Positions 21,805 to 33,093 of a DNA stretch of 64,000 nt are shown here, piece by piece (position 1 is the first letter of the stretch; the number at the start of each line of letters is the position of its first letter). The DNA is from Chionoecetes opilio (Eukaryota; Arthropoda; Malacostraca; Decapoda; Majidae): assembly GCA_016584305.1 (NCBI GenBank), contig JACEEZ010021684.1, forward strand, positions 42,501-106,500, read 5' to 3'. Under the pieces are notes generated by a model. The model saw only the letters and a list, made by a program, of their open reading frames with translations, had not been told where the DNA came from and made no database searches. The translations under genes and the position numbers were made by a program.

Positions 21805-24531
21805 CTATAATTTTGGGCAGGTTAGGGAAAATTTACGTTTGTAGCTTTGTCTGGAGTGTTCAACTTGAGGACTATCGCGTTTGATGCTCCAACAATAGTC
21901 AGCCATCATATGCACATCCCATCTACCCTGGTAACGTTCTTCCATAACCTTCAAATCTTGGTGAAATCGTTCACCTTGCTCGTCGCTAGCAGCACCAAGA
22001 TTTTCCGGAAAGTTGGCAAGATGGCTATGCAAAAAATGTACTTTAATACTCATGTTGCAACCAAGCGCTTTGTAGCTCTCCAATAGTTTCTGAACAATTT
22101 CTGTGTAATTACTTGCACGTGTATTTCCAAGAAAGTTCTTGACGACGTCTTTGAATGATAGCCAAGCATTCTTTTCAAGGTCTGACATAGTACCGTTGAA
22201 ATGTTCATCTTTGATGAGCTGTCGAATTTGTGGACCATCAAACACACCGGCCTTGATTTTTTCAATTGACAGTCCAGGAAATGCCAAGATGATGTACTTC
22301 AAACAGTCGCCATCAGTTGACAATGCTTTTACAAATTGTTTCATGAGACCTAGTTTTATGTGCAGAGGTGGGAATATTATTTTCTTCCTGTCAACAAGTG
22401 GCTCATGTACAATGTTAGGATCTCCAGGTTTAAGATCAGATCTCGGAGGCCAATTCGTCTGAACCCAATGCTTCTCTCGAGCTCTGCTATCCCACATACA
22501 GAGAAAGCAGGGATACATTGTGTATCCACATTGTTGACCAAGAAGGAAGGACACCATTTTAAGGTCAACACAGATGATCCAATTGTGTTTGTCATATTGC
22601 AATAACTCAATGACTCTCTTTAAATCTCCATATTCTTCACGAAGACAAACCGAATGCCCAATAGGGACTGCGCCAAACAAATTGCCATTGTGTAGAAGGA
22701 CACACTTCAAGCTCCGCTTTGAGCTATCAATAAACAATCGCCATTCATTTGGATTGTAGATTGAAAGCCCTAATTCCTTCAGTAAACCAGGAATGTTATG
22801 GCAAAACACAAAACCGCTGGCACTTCGAAAGTACTGCAGAAATGTACTTTCTCTGGTTCGAAAGTATGATACCTTCACTCCTTGTTCAAGTATGTTTTTC
22901 TCGTTCAGTCTTGATGCTAGTATTTCTGAAACTTTTTTGGATAGGCCCAAATCACGTGCTAAATCATTCAACTCGTGCTGATCAAATCCCCTACGAACTG
23001 AATCCTCGTGAATGTCAAAATCTGCATCATTGCTGTCACTGCGTTCTTCAACATCACTCAGATCTTCTAGAGGAGGTAGTTGTTCGAAAACTGGCACTGG
23101 AATTTCAGCTGAATGAGGCATTGGTCTTATAGCTGACGGTAGATTAGGATATTCTATTTTACTTTTATTTTTCTTGTTAAATCCTGATGTTTTCACTAAA
23201 CAAAAGTAACAGTCTGTGGAATGATCTTTTTGCTCTCGCCAAACCATGGGGATACCAAATGCCAACTTTTCACGTGTTCCTTTGGTCCACATCCGTAATC
23301 TCTCGACACACTGCTTGCACACTTTGTGAGGGGCCCATAGCTTGTCTTGATCACCGAGTTTCACTTTAAAATATGCGAAATATGCTTGTTTGACAAATAA
23401 GATAAGATAAGATAACTTTATTGTCACATTGAATACATACAACATGAAATTCGTTTTGGCATAAAGCTCACCCGTAAAGTGAAAATAACAATTTTACAAT
23501 ACAAAATTAAGTATATTAATCATACTATTTACAGAGTATCATTCCTAATACTAGATACCTGTCACCACCTATATGCACGCACCACAGTGATATAACTATT
23601 TACAGACCTAAGTTACTGGGATGCTATATAGTTGTACAGTTTTATACTTTTTGGAATAAAAGAATTTTTAAATCTACTTGTGTGTTGCCTAGGGAGTGCT
23701 AATCTCCTGCCTGATCTAAGAAAAGTGTATTGACAGTTCAGTGGGTGATTTACATCATTCATGATCTTATCTACCTGCTTCATTACACTGCTATTGTATA
23801 ATTCATCTAGTGGTACAGTTTTTGTGTGGAGTCTACCCGCGGTCTTTACAATTTTCTTCATTTTATTTTTGTCTTTACATGTTATTCTTCCATACCATAA
23901 TGTCATTGAGAAACACAAGATGGATTCTACTACGGACTTATAGAATAGAGACAATATTACTTTATCTACTCGGATGTTTCCCAATATCCTTAGAAAATGG
24001 ATACGTTGCTGACATTTCTTGTACATCTGTTGTGTACTTGGAGAGCCTGTTAATTTGTCATCAATGATTATGCCTAAGTACTTGTATTCATTCACTCTTT
24101 CAACTTGTTCATTGGCTATAACAATAGGGTCAGGCACATCATTTTTTTTACTCTAAAATCTATTATCATTTCTTTTGTTTTCTTTACATTGAGGGTTAAG
24201 AAATTTTCATTACACCAATTTACAAAGTTATTGACTTGAGTTAAAAATTCTCTTGAGTTATCATTCTTAATTTTACCTATAATTGCAGTATCGTCTGCAT
24301 ATTTGACTATGGGACAGCTAGGATAGTTGCTTTTGCAATTATTTGTGTACAGAGTGAAAAGTAACGGCGAAAGAACACACCCTTGAGGAGCTCCAGTATT
24401 AGTGAAGACAGTATCAGATTTAATACGCTGATGCTTGCCCTCTGACTTGGAATGGTGAAACTACCACATATATAGCAGAAGGAGTCAGGGTTGTTTAGGC
24501 ATTTACGACGAGACGTAGCAGGAGCAGACAT
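21805..24531 (-). CDS. Transposase-like protein of an uncharacterised family, split by a retroelement
   Basis: The gene starts at an ATG at 24529-24531, directly behind a splice acceptor (TTTCAG), and codes for 36 residues to 24426. It is then broken by a 1022-bp CR1-like insertion (23400-24421) and resumes at 23395 in the same frame for about 530 residues to 21805. The N-terminus has a Cys pattern typical of a zinc ribbon: CYICG, then CKQC, then DCYFC. A region around GDQDK and IPMVWRE follows. The central part holds WIICVDLKMV and YPCFLCMWDSRA. Near the C-terminus are FPENLGAASDEQGERFHQD and MMADYCW. I recognise this family as a repetitive, mostly unnamed protein of arthropod and cnidarian genomes. 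Its transposase role is inferred from the flanking inverted repeats. A diverged, decayed relative lies in copy D (47280-52076). Confidence 0.75.
23400..24421 (-). mobile_element. 5'-truncated CR1/Rex1-like non-LTR retrotransposon
   Basis: On the minus strand the element runs from mid reverse transcriptase to a 3' tail of TTATC repeats (GATAA on the plus strand, 23400-23414). It is flanked by AATA at 23396-23399 and 24422-24425, fitting a short target duplication. Without it the host exon reads through in frame (SIS-V-FVKQAYF). 5' truncation and a short repeat tail are typical of CR1-clade insertions. Confidence 0.8.
23613..24421 (-). pseudogene. Reverse transcriptase C-terminal half, CR1/Rex1-like
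   Basis: The translation contains GAPQGCVLSPLLF and KYADDTAIIG, which are RT motifs 4 and 5 with the catalytic aspartates. It continues with KTKEMIIDFR, then after one frameshift near 24137 with EYKYLGIIIDDKL, QQRIHFLRIL, a WYG motif and a C-terminal SGRRLALPRQHTSRFKNSF. That C-terminal order is characteristic of the Rex1/Babar branch of CR1-like elements. The endonuclease and first RT motifs are missing because of 5' truncation. A single frameshift separates the motif 5 part from the thumb part. The fragment is not functional. Confidence 0.8.
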
Positions 24532-24533
24532 GA

Positions 24534-24540
24534 TCTGAAA
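24534..24540 (-). other. Splice acceptor before the transposase start codon
   Basis: Read on the minus strand, a T-rich stretch ends in TTTCAG three bases before ATG. This implies a 5' untranslated exon upstream (between about 24600 and 25000), which I cannot delimit. Confidence 0.5.
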
Positions 24541-25017
24541 CAAAATAAATATATACCTATGTAAATAAAACACTAAGCTGGAATAGTTACAAGCTTTGAA
24601 AACAAAAAAACCCAGCATAAAACGGAATAGAAGTTACAATGGTATGTTGTTGTTACAAGGTTAAGAGAAAAGCCATAACAAATTCTCCTAATTCCTACTA
24701 TCCTAGCTTTCTGTTTGCAGATATTGATAGTACTGACCTATTGGGAGCTGCACACGCCTCTCACCGCACTGTCTCAATTGTAACTGCACAAACAAGTTGC
24801 CACATAGCTCTCGATGAGTCAAATCGTAATCAGCTGGCAAGTTTTACTACAGCTCACAAGTGGAATTTTGCTTATCTGGAGGGTAAGCTGTGGAGAAAAA
24901 ACTTGACGTTCTAGAAAAAAACTGACTACAGATTTGGAATCAGCATGCCAATTTTAGTCTAAATAAGCTCAAAAATCTAACTCAACAATTTTTTCCTTCT
25001 TCAAATTGTTCCCCAGT

Positions 25018-25262
25018 GTAATCATTGTTTATATATTTTTGCCACTACAAGTTAGTTATATATTGTTTTATGCTTTAAATGATAAAAAGTCAAGAAAGTA
25101 AGAGAGAGAGAGAGAGAATAATTCAGGCAGATTTAAAACGACCACATAAGCAAAGTATATACCGCTTATACCGTGCGGTTTTCCTTCGCCATAGCTCTCA
25201 CTCACGTTTCGCGTTCCACGTGTGACCTGCCTACCTGCCTACCTTCTAGAAGCCTTACCCTA
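25018..25262. repeat. Copy C of repeat unit, continuation after the transposon
   Basis: It aligns with 6810-7062 of copy A: TTTATATATTTTTGCCACTA, a GA run, ACCGTGCGGTTTTCC, and the start of the CCTTACCCTA run. It stops at 25262. The next part of a unit (equivalent to about 8355 onwards) appears only at 33490. Confidence 0.75.
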
Positions 25263-27050
25263 TGTGACACCTATTTACCCTTATATGAATAGTGTACACA
25301 GTGTATTTGCCAGGAACCTCTTTTTGATTTACTCTTGTACATAGTTATGCATTTTTATTGAGTATGATTAATTTTAAACTTTTGTTGTGATTGTGAATAG
25401 CAACAGGAAAACTAAACTTTATTATTTGCCTTGGCTGTTATTTAGTGTGAATACAATAAAAAAGAAATACTTAGCAGTAATGTGCATAGGTCAAATTCGA
25501 GAGAACTGGAACCCAAAATGCCTGGGGTCGCTGGCAGTTTTAACTCACTTTTTTGATAATAAGTTGGTCTACTGGAAAACAAAATATGGGCTTATTCCAC
25601 TGCACTTAAAACACTAAAGTATAATATTAAGAACGATTTTCTTCTATATGTATATTGTATAGAAGCCTGATTCTGTAAAACATTGTATATAACCAAATAA
25701 CTAAACAGATTATAGTTGAGGAGGCGAGGTAAATGCTACTCTATGATATTATATAGTCAATAACGTATGTTTAGAAGTTATCTATACCTAGGCAGTCATA
25801 TTTTCCTGTTATTATTGTGTATCAATCAGATAGAAAGCCTGGAAGTGCAATGAGTCGACGCGTGAAGTCGTAATGTTGTAACCATGACCAGTAATCCTCC
25901 TTCAAGTGATGTAGTAGGTATTCACTGTGTTGTGAATATGTAAGTTGTAGTTTATAAGGAAAAAGTGATAGACAGAGATAAGTGGCCCGTGACACTGACA
26001 AGTAATGACTTCTGGGATCGGCATTCCTTATAGGGAGCTTAAATGAACCTGCAATGACATGTAAAGCTAGACAGATAGACGAACTCATAGAGGAACAGGT
26101 AGAAATGTTGGCTTTCTTCCCACATAGCAAACTAATCGTCATATTCACCACACAACCTTTACTCAATTTATGAGTATTTTTAGTATATTGCGTGCTTTCT
26201 ACGCCACCCTACCGTGGTCTGGATTTGTTTTGACAGCTTAACCGTCTTTAAGACTTCTGCAGAATGCGAAAAAGTTGCCCAGAACAGCTGTGGAAGTCGC
26301 TAGGTCGTGACAGACTGGAAGTAAGCCTCTCTGAATGTAAGCCCCCAGATCAGCAAGAGTGGGGGTAATGTGAGTGTCGGCTGGGCGTTGTGATAACCTC
26401 GTAGAAGTCGGGGGCCGCTTCCGTTACACACGACTAACAGCTCCATCTGGGTTTTCTCTTATAACCTCTTCATTCCACGCGTCCTCGTCCTTGTCCTCGC
26501 TGTTCTCTTCGCTGAATCTCGGAGAAATGTAGGCTGGAGTCCTATACTGAGGGAGTTATAATGATAAACTCGTTTGTTTGTTTGAGTAATGATATGAACT
26601 AGAGGGCTGATGTGCCCCGAACGTCGTAACTTTTCGCCTCTAAGATCTCTGGAGGGTTCATAGCAGCCAATCTTAGATTCTTGGATACGAACACTACCAT
26701 AAATGTATATCTAAAGGATCGTCCGAATGTTCTTAGCTCACGATGATGCGATCTTCAAGCTCGTTCCGTTCGTTCGACCACGGAGGAATGGAAAAGCAGC
26801 GACTGTCGCTGGCAATCACGGAATAAGATTTCATAAACCTTTGAGATTGTTAGCCAATCACAATGCAGTGAGAATGTATAGAACAAATATCATAATGGCG
26901 GCATCCGATCTAGCTCGTGAACCAACCGTCGGGTTAGGACGTGTCGCTCTGTGGACTAGACATTTCACCGCACCGTTGGGTTGGGGTGCGCGCGCCCCTG
27001 ACGCTCCCGTGTAAACACTTAGGTTTAGTGCCTTCTCCCCGTCACTGTGT
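25263..27050. other. Unassigned stretch, no gene recognised
   Basis: The sequence is clean and looks single-copy within the window. Open frames are at most about 115 codons and none shows a recognisable domain. A GC-richer part after 26580 leads into the LINE; its true 5' end may lie there. Confidence 0.5.
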
Positions 27051-27074
27051 TCCTGTCATGCCGTCCTTCGGCGC

Positions 27075-28800
27075 TTGGCCGCCGCCATGCCTGGGTCTTT
27101 GATGGTTTCTGGGCGACATGGACTTAGACCAGGAAATTCCCTGCTCTCTCCAACAAGCGCGGCCCGTCCTCCCCCCAGGGAAGCCGGAAAGCCCAACGCT
27201 CCACTTCAGGAACAACAGCAGCAGCCCCAAGAGCAGCAGCAGCAGCCCCGGGTACAGCTAGCAGCTGGCCCAGGTTCCCACGCATGCTTCCCCAGATACG
27301 CCTGCAAGCTGCCCTGGAGCCGCAGCATCCCCGGAAACAAGAAAACTAAGGTTACTTCCTGCTCCGGGCCTGTAATGGGCGCCCGTGTTTTCTCTCACCC
27401 GGCGGTCTCTCATGCACTTCATACCAGCCCGTTGGGCAAAGTACATCATTGAGGGGGAGGACCCGCTCCCATAGGTAATGATCAGCATTGGTGTGGCGCT
27501 GTGGTGAGAGTGTCATCCCCAAGGTGCTATCATCCTAAGGAAGTCCCACCTTCACCTAGGGGACTGGCAAGTTACTTGCCGCGCGTATCCGAGGAGGGCG
27601 GTTGCCCTGGGCGCAGATATGGGAAGTGGTCCCATCTCTGAGGAACTTAAGGACTTGAGGAGATCCGCAGTTACACCTGAGGGCCGGACCGGCAGGTAAC
27701 ATCGAGGAGGTCTCGTGGATCCCCCCCGAAGCCTGCCCCGCTCCACAATGGGTAGGTGGACCGTTCAAGGTGACAGGTTCCTTTACCATCAAGGGTGTGT
27801 CATTGGCCTAGCTGAGTGTCTGGCCAAGCCCACTGCTCCCGATCCATCCTTCGCCCTGCTGTCTAAAGGTTGCGCCACTCCATCAACACCTGCGTATCTT
27901 CCGGCCCGCGCGGCGCTGCAGCGGCCCCCATCGAGCCAAGGGCGGAAGCGCCTGGACAGCCTTCGCTGTTTCAGTGTGGGGGCATCATGGCCCAAGGTAG
28001 CCCACTGCCCTTGCAACAGCCGAGGCCCAACAAAACGCTAAGGCAGCTGGTCAGGAAGGGATGCCCCCTCTGACATCAACAGTCGTCTGCGGCTCCTCCA
28101 CACTCCCGCGATTCCGGCCACCTCCTCCATCCCGACCCTCCCCACTATTGCCATTCCCTATGCTGCATCACACCCAGGGCCGTCCACCGATATCGCTTAT
28201 TCCTCTGTTGCCAAGGAGGAAACAAGGTACACTTGTATTGTAAAGGACCAACGTGAGGATGATGACCCTCCCGGGACCCTTCTTCCCCATTTCCTCCTTT
28301 CCTCGCGGCCCGTCCCCGAGACCCCAGACGCTATGCTACGATCGCCCCGCAGCCCGGCTGCAACCATGGCGCCTGCTTGGGTTCATATTCTCCCTGCCCC
28401 CCTGGGGAACCCACCAATTCACGGACAGAGGCGTAAGGCCACCATCCGCGTCCTTCTCCTCGGGGACCCGATGGCCGTGCCGTGCCTCCTCTGCCCCCCG
28501 TGCCTGCTTCTCGGCCCCAACGCCTTCATGGGCCACCCCCACCGCCCAAAACGCCTCAATTGCGACCCCTCCGCATCCTGTTCAGTCCATGACAAGACAC
28601 ACGTCATGCCGCAGATATTCACCCTGCTCATGAGCTCTCGCCTTACGAGAGAGGGTCGCTCTGTCCACGCCATACTAGCCAGTCTGTCTGGCCAGCACTC
28701 TCTCCGCCTCAAACGTTTTCCTTCTTTTTCTCCCCAAGTGCTAGGCCTCTCCCTTCTCCTGTGGTAAGCCCGTTCCATGCTCAGGAAGGACCCGAGTTCA
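27075..28800 (+). pseudogene. LINE ORF1 remnant (Gln/Pro-rich, zinc-knuckle-like)
   Basis: Frame pieces are rich in Pro, Gln, Arg and Ala, with a CAG run at 27213-27250 giving short Gln blocks. Near 27980-28020 a C-F-Q-C-G then H and C spacing resembles a CCHC knuckle after one frame change. In I-type elements ORF1 is an RNA-binding chaperone. No intact frame exceeds about 145 codons, and the start at 27087 is only a possibility. Confidence 0.45.
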
Positions 28801-28814
28801 AGTAACTACTTGGG

Positions 28815-29390
28815 GGAAACTTACCTGCGGTGTGGGTTGGGGAGACGGGCTCTCCCCCCACCTCTCCTCAAACCTAACGGCTACACCATCATCCGGAAGG
28901 ACGCAGACCCCAGGGGCGTGGAGTGGCGTCCTCTTGCATTCACGACCCCTTGACCATTCCCCCCTTGCCCTCCCAAAGTGGCAGCACGGCCACTCGAAGT
29001 GGTCGCAGCCAGGGTTGCTACGCAACAGGGTGAGTTATCCCTAGCGGGCTTACAAACGCTGATGGGCCCATACCGGGAAACTGGACTCACTACTTTTCCA
29101 TCCTTCCTCCGCCTGTGTCATAATGGGTGACTTTAATGCCCATCACAGGTGCTGGGAACCTTTTTCCTCCCAGACTCCCTCCACCTCCACCAACACCTCC
29201 GGGAGGGCGCTCTTCAGTCATCCTTGGACTCGCCTCGCCTGTCCCCTTCTTTCAACACCCGGGTCTGCCTACCCGTTACCATCCCCACACGGGGCCACTT
29301 CTGTATGGAAGACATATTTCCTGGGACCCAGCCTTCAGTGCCCATGACCGTCACCACTTGGACCTACATGGGGAGTGATCACCTTCCCTC
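28815..29390 (+). pseudogene. LINE endonuclease domain (APE type), frameshifted
   Basis: The piece GYTIIRKDADPRGVEW (28877-28925) is the early conserved block of APE-type endonucleases. MGDFNAHH (29123-29146) holds the conserved D and N of the GDFN motif, and GSDHLP (about 29369-29386) holds the catalytic SDH. The three motifs lie in different frames. In intact elements this domain nicks target DNA to start reverse transcription. Confidence 0.75.
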
Positions 29391-30094
29391 CCTCGCCTCA
29401 TTCCCTGCCGTCACTGCCAGGCCTCACCCGGTTGCCTGCCTCGTGGAAACTCACGCCTTCCGGCTGGCCCCTCTACGAGGCGGCACTCCACGGGACCCTA
29501 GAGGATCTCTCCTCCCTTCCCCTGAGACGCCACGCTGCCTCCCTTTACACATTTCCTGGAGAAGCGGAACGCTGCCCTTCCAGCTCTCGACGCGTCGCGC
29601 CCCTCGCCGTCCGGGCCAAATCTTGGTGGACACGACGACTGCGCCCAGGCAGTCAAAGGCCCGTAGGGAGGCATGGAACTATGGCGTCGAAGGCCCCACC
29701 ACTACGCTTGGGGCTCAATATCGTAGACTCGATGCCATATGTTGCCAGGACCATCCTCCTTGCCCAGAGGAGGGTGGGGCTCCCAATGCGCTTCCCTCTC
29801 CCCATCCTCCTCCACACAGCGTACGTGGATTTTTTTCCACTCCATGGAGGGGAAAAAAAAAACGCCTCTCACGACCCTGAAGGATGGTGCCAACCCCTCA
29901 TAGATGACCCGCAGAAAAGGCTGCATTGCTTGCCACACACTATCAGGACAAGATTGGTCTCCGGTCTCCTCTCGCGTCATCCTTACCATCAAGGCGGCCA
30001 ATAAATTACTGCTGTTGCCTCCCTGGCATCCCGGCACTCAACAGTCCTTTCACAACTTGATGAGAGGAATCGGGCCTTGTCCACCTTAAGACCA

Positions 30095-31110
30095 GGAAAA
30101 CTGCGGGCCGGGATAATGTGCCGTATGAGTTCTCTGCTTCACATGACACCTAACCTGAAGTCCACGGCACTCTCCCTCTTCAACACCAGTTGGCTTCGGG
30201 GCGTCTTCCTGTCGTTCTGGAAATCCTCCACCATATGCTACAGTATTAACCCAACCCGAAGGACCCACACAGCCCGTCCACATACCGCCCTATCGCTCCT
30301 CTCCTGCGGGGTAGCTCCTGGAGCTACTGGTGGCCACTCGCCTATCCTGGTGGCTTGGAGGGAGGACATCTCCTGAGAGAGGTCCAGGTGGCTCAGGCCC
30401 CCGCAGGAGCACCCTAGATGTCCTGGCGCAGGGAGGTATGCACATCTGCGATACTTAGCCGGGGTAGGGAGGTCAGACCTCCTATTTGTAGACCTAGAGG
30501 GAGCATTTGATCTCGGTCTCACGAAGGCATCCTCCGTTAAAAGTGGCTCATGGGAATCACGGGACCCAACCTCGCCTGGCCACGGTCATCTTGTCAGGGC
30601 CGGTCTTTTCAGGTTGCGGTTGGTGCCTCCACCTCTCCTTCACGTCCAATGCAGAGAGGAGGGCCGCAGGGTCCATCCTCAGACCTTTGCTGTTCACAAT
30701 GTCCTCCTCTCAGACTTCCACATCCTCCCAACACTCTCACCTTCTTATCTATGCAGACGACATACCATCAATCAGCAGAGGCCAACACTCAGGCCCAGGC
30801 ACAGCTATGCTTGCATGGAGGCAGCGGATACACAACTGACTGGGTGAGGACATGGTGGTCTCTGCAATTAATGCTCCCAAAAGCTCCCTTATGTGCTTCA
30901 CCCTCAGCCTGTCGCTCTCCACCCCACTGTCACCTTATTGGCTCCCCCGGTGCCTTACAACAAGGTCAGAGAGACATCCCCACCTCGGATGCGGCTGGAT
31001 GGTTCACGCGACCTGGGTCTCATCATAGTGAGTTACTCCGTACCACCTGCAACAGCGCCTCAACATCATGAAGCGGGTGGCTGGTGTCCGTCTGGGGGCC
31101 AGTCGTGCCT
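30095..31110 (+). pseudogene. LINE reverse transcriptase domain, frameshifted
   Basis: Visible blocks in order are KTAGRDNVPYEF (30095), TYRPIA (about 30275), LLFVDLEGAFD (about 30478-30510, catalytic D), GGPQGSIL-x-PLLF (about 30657-30700) and LLIYADDI (about 30744-30768, catalytic DD). Order and spacing are those of a non-LTR RT. At least four frame changes are needed to connect them. Confidence 0.8.
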
Positions 31111-31649
31111 CCTTTTGCACTACTACCCAGGCGGCCAATCAGATCTAGGTGTCCTATGGCAGCTGCATTTATGGCTCAGCGGCCCTTCCACCTCAGGAAA
31201 CTGGACATCCTGCAAAATGCGTCCCGGAGGATGCTCACCATGGGGCAATGAGGTCCTCAACGTGTCATCCGCCCTACACGCAGAGAGCGGATCCCCCCGT
31301 TGCAGGTACACAGGAGGGAGATCCTATGTAGCCAGTACCACCACATCATGTCCCCCACCCATTCCCACTCTCACCCACTCTCTATGCAACTCGGTGTGGA
31401 TCCTCACACTCCAGTCTGGCTTCCTGGAGCGAGTCAGCCTCCTACTGCGTCCGCTGCACGTGGCCCACTCTGTGCTGAACCTGCACACCACTCTCTACTA
31501 CAGGCCCATCAGCCCACACACTCCCCCGGTCCCATCACGGCTGACATTTCCCCGTGGTTGCCCTGACGAGCCCAGACCTTCTCCCAAAAAAACTAGCTAG
31601 CGTCCTGGCAGCTCCTTTATGTCCGTCAACTCGACACGTCACTCTACCA

Positions 31650-32110
31650 CAACACCTTAAGATCTTCACGACGGCTCATCACTCCCCCACCATTCCGTCT
31701 ACAGCGCTGCCGTCTATGACCCTCGCCCCACATCTGCAGGACGTGCGGCTGCCCCCCTGAAACGGACCGTTCTGACGGCAGAAATCTTGCCATTCGCCAG
31801 GCTGTGTGCTTAGCCTGAACACCACCTACTCCCAGCAGAGTGTGATCTACACAGACTCTCTCTCCTCCTCCAATTCCTCCTCTCCCGTCGCCCGGGTTCA
31901 CTCCACAGCCATGGTGCACTCCCTGAAACGGCTAATCCTCTCCTCACCTCATGGTGGAAGATTCACCTTGCAGTGGGTGCCTCCCCACTGCAAATCCGGG
32001 GCAACGAGTAGCTGATGACTGCTGCAAAGATGGCACTCTCGGAGGTAACATCACCCCCCTCCGCTGCCGCTCTCACCGCCAAGCGTCTCTTTCTATGTCT
32101 GCCGCTCCGC
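31650..32110 (+). pseudogene. LINE RNase H domain, frameshifted
   Basis: VIYTDSLSS (about 31840-31868) carries a typical RNase H catalytic aspartate block. LQWVPPHC (about 31968-31990), followed in another frame by a GNE-like piece, is the WVPxHxGxxGNE block. These sit downstream of RT, as in I, LOA and related clades. Confidence 0.65.
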
Positions 32111-32754
32111 CTTGGTATTAGGTCGCTCGGCGACGCCCTCCGTGCACCTCTCATGGGTCAATATGTACCGACTCCTCCCCGCACTTGGACATAAGAACAA
32201 ACGTCCCCGCGTCGTGGCTGTCGCCCCACCGCCTGAGGCATCGGTCACACATTAACACTCAGAGCACACCTGCATCGTCTCGCAGCCACGCCCGACCCGT
32301 ACTGCCCTGTTGACAGGAACGTCCGACTCCATTGACCACTCCATGCTGCAGTGCCTCGCTCCACTCCACCGAAACTTCTACCGTGGTTCATATCCGCCCT
32401 GAAACGTCAACACCTTTGACCTGCCCACCCTGCTGGCCGCCAGCTGCCGTCCACCCTCAGACGCCCCGCCGTCATCCGCCTCACCTGGCCTTCCTGAGGA
32501 AGACTAATCCAACGTCCCGACTGTGATAATGCCGGCTGTACACCAGGGCGAATATGTCTGATTTTCGGACACACAGGCCCTTCAACAACAACAAAACAAA
32601 TATGGCGCATCGCCCACACAACAAATTACAGACCTTATAACCTCAACTATGAAAAATGAATGGTAAAATTCTAGTCTTGCCCTGCCCTTAGGTCCTCACT
32701 AGGAGGTTATTGGTAGGGTTCAGATTAAGTATATGAGGTTAGGTTGGATCGACA

Positions 32755-33093
32755 GTTTCATTTCGGGCCACATGCCATTCGCCACACCCATGGAGTCATT
32801 TCGCCCACAATATGGAGTCATTTCGCCCACAATGTCAATTCGCCCCACTATGGAGTCATTTCGCCCAAGATTATGGGTTCATTCATTTCGCCTGCGGAAG
32901 ATATAAGTACATGACTCGTGAAATTGGATCGTGTGGGCGAATGACGTCAGAGTCGGGCAAATTGACTCTACATGCCGAACATGGGGGGAATTGTCTTGTC
33001 GGCGAATTGACTCGTACATGTGGGCGGAATGACGTCTACATGTGGGCGATGTCTGTTGGGCGAATTGACGTGTGGCGAAATGACCGGTAACCG
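32755..33093. mobile_element. Foldback element of inverted minisatellite arms
   Basis: The left half contains direct copies of GTCATTTCGCCCACAAT-like units (32765-32890). The right half contains the complement (GTGGGCGAATGAC, GGGCGAATTGAC) up to GTGTGGCGAAATGACC at 33070-33085. The outer ends also pair (ATTCGCCACAC against GTGTGGCGAA). Arms made of tandem subrepeats resemble Foldback-type elements. No coding frame is present. Confidence 0.65.

Larger units (their letters stand above)
21556..25017. mobile_element. DNA transposon with short inverted ends, interrupting copy C
   Basis: Copy C matches copy A up to about 21550 and again from 25018, so the 3.5 kb between is an insertion. Its ends are inverted: the left starts CAGGGGAACAAATTT and the right, read on the minus strand, starts CACTGGGGAACAATTTG. 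One base dropout explains the difference. Inside, on the minus strand, lies a single transposase-like gene split by a retrotransposon. The target duplication cannot be fixed, because the flanks (GATT and TAAT) are too short and too AT-rich. I do not know a superfamily name for it. Confidence 0.7.
27060..32600 (+). mobile_element. Decayed I-superfamily LINE (ORF1, EN, RT, RNase H)
   Basis: Pieces of a two-ORF non-LTR retrotransposon follow in order on the plus strand: a Gln/Pro-rich ORF1 with a zinc-knuckle-like CFQCG region, an APE-type endonuclease, a reverse transcriptase and an RNase H. The 3' end carries an ACAACAACAAAAC tail at about 32583-32600. Frameshifts and stops are too frequent for function. 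RNase H after RT points to the I superfamily rather than Jockey, CR1 or RTE. A second copy of the 3' end is at 56837-56960. Confidence 0.75.

Noticed and set aside
24639..24914. A 91-codon plus-strand gene beside the copy-C transposase
   Set aside because: No family is recognised, and it lies antisense to the probable 5' untranslated exon and intron of the transposase. Support is insufficient.
27075..27452. A host Gln-rich transcription factor
   Set aside because: The CAG-rich frame is followed on the same strand by endonuclease, RT and RNase H remnants, so it is better read as LINE ORF1.
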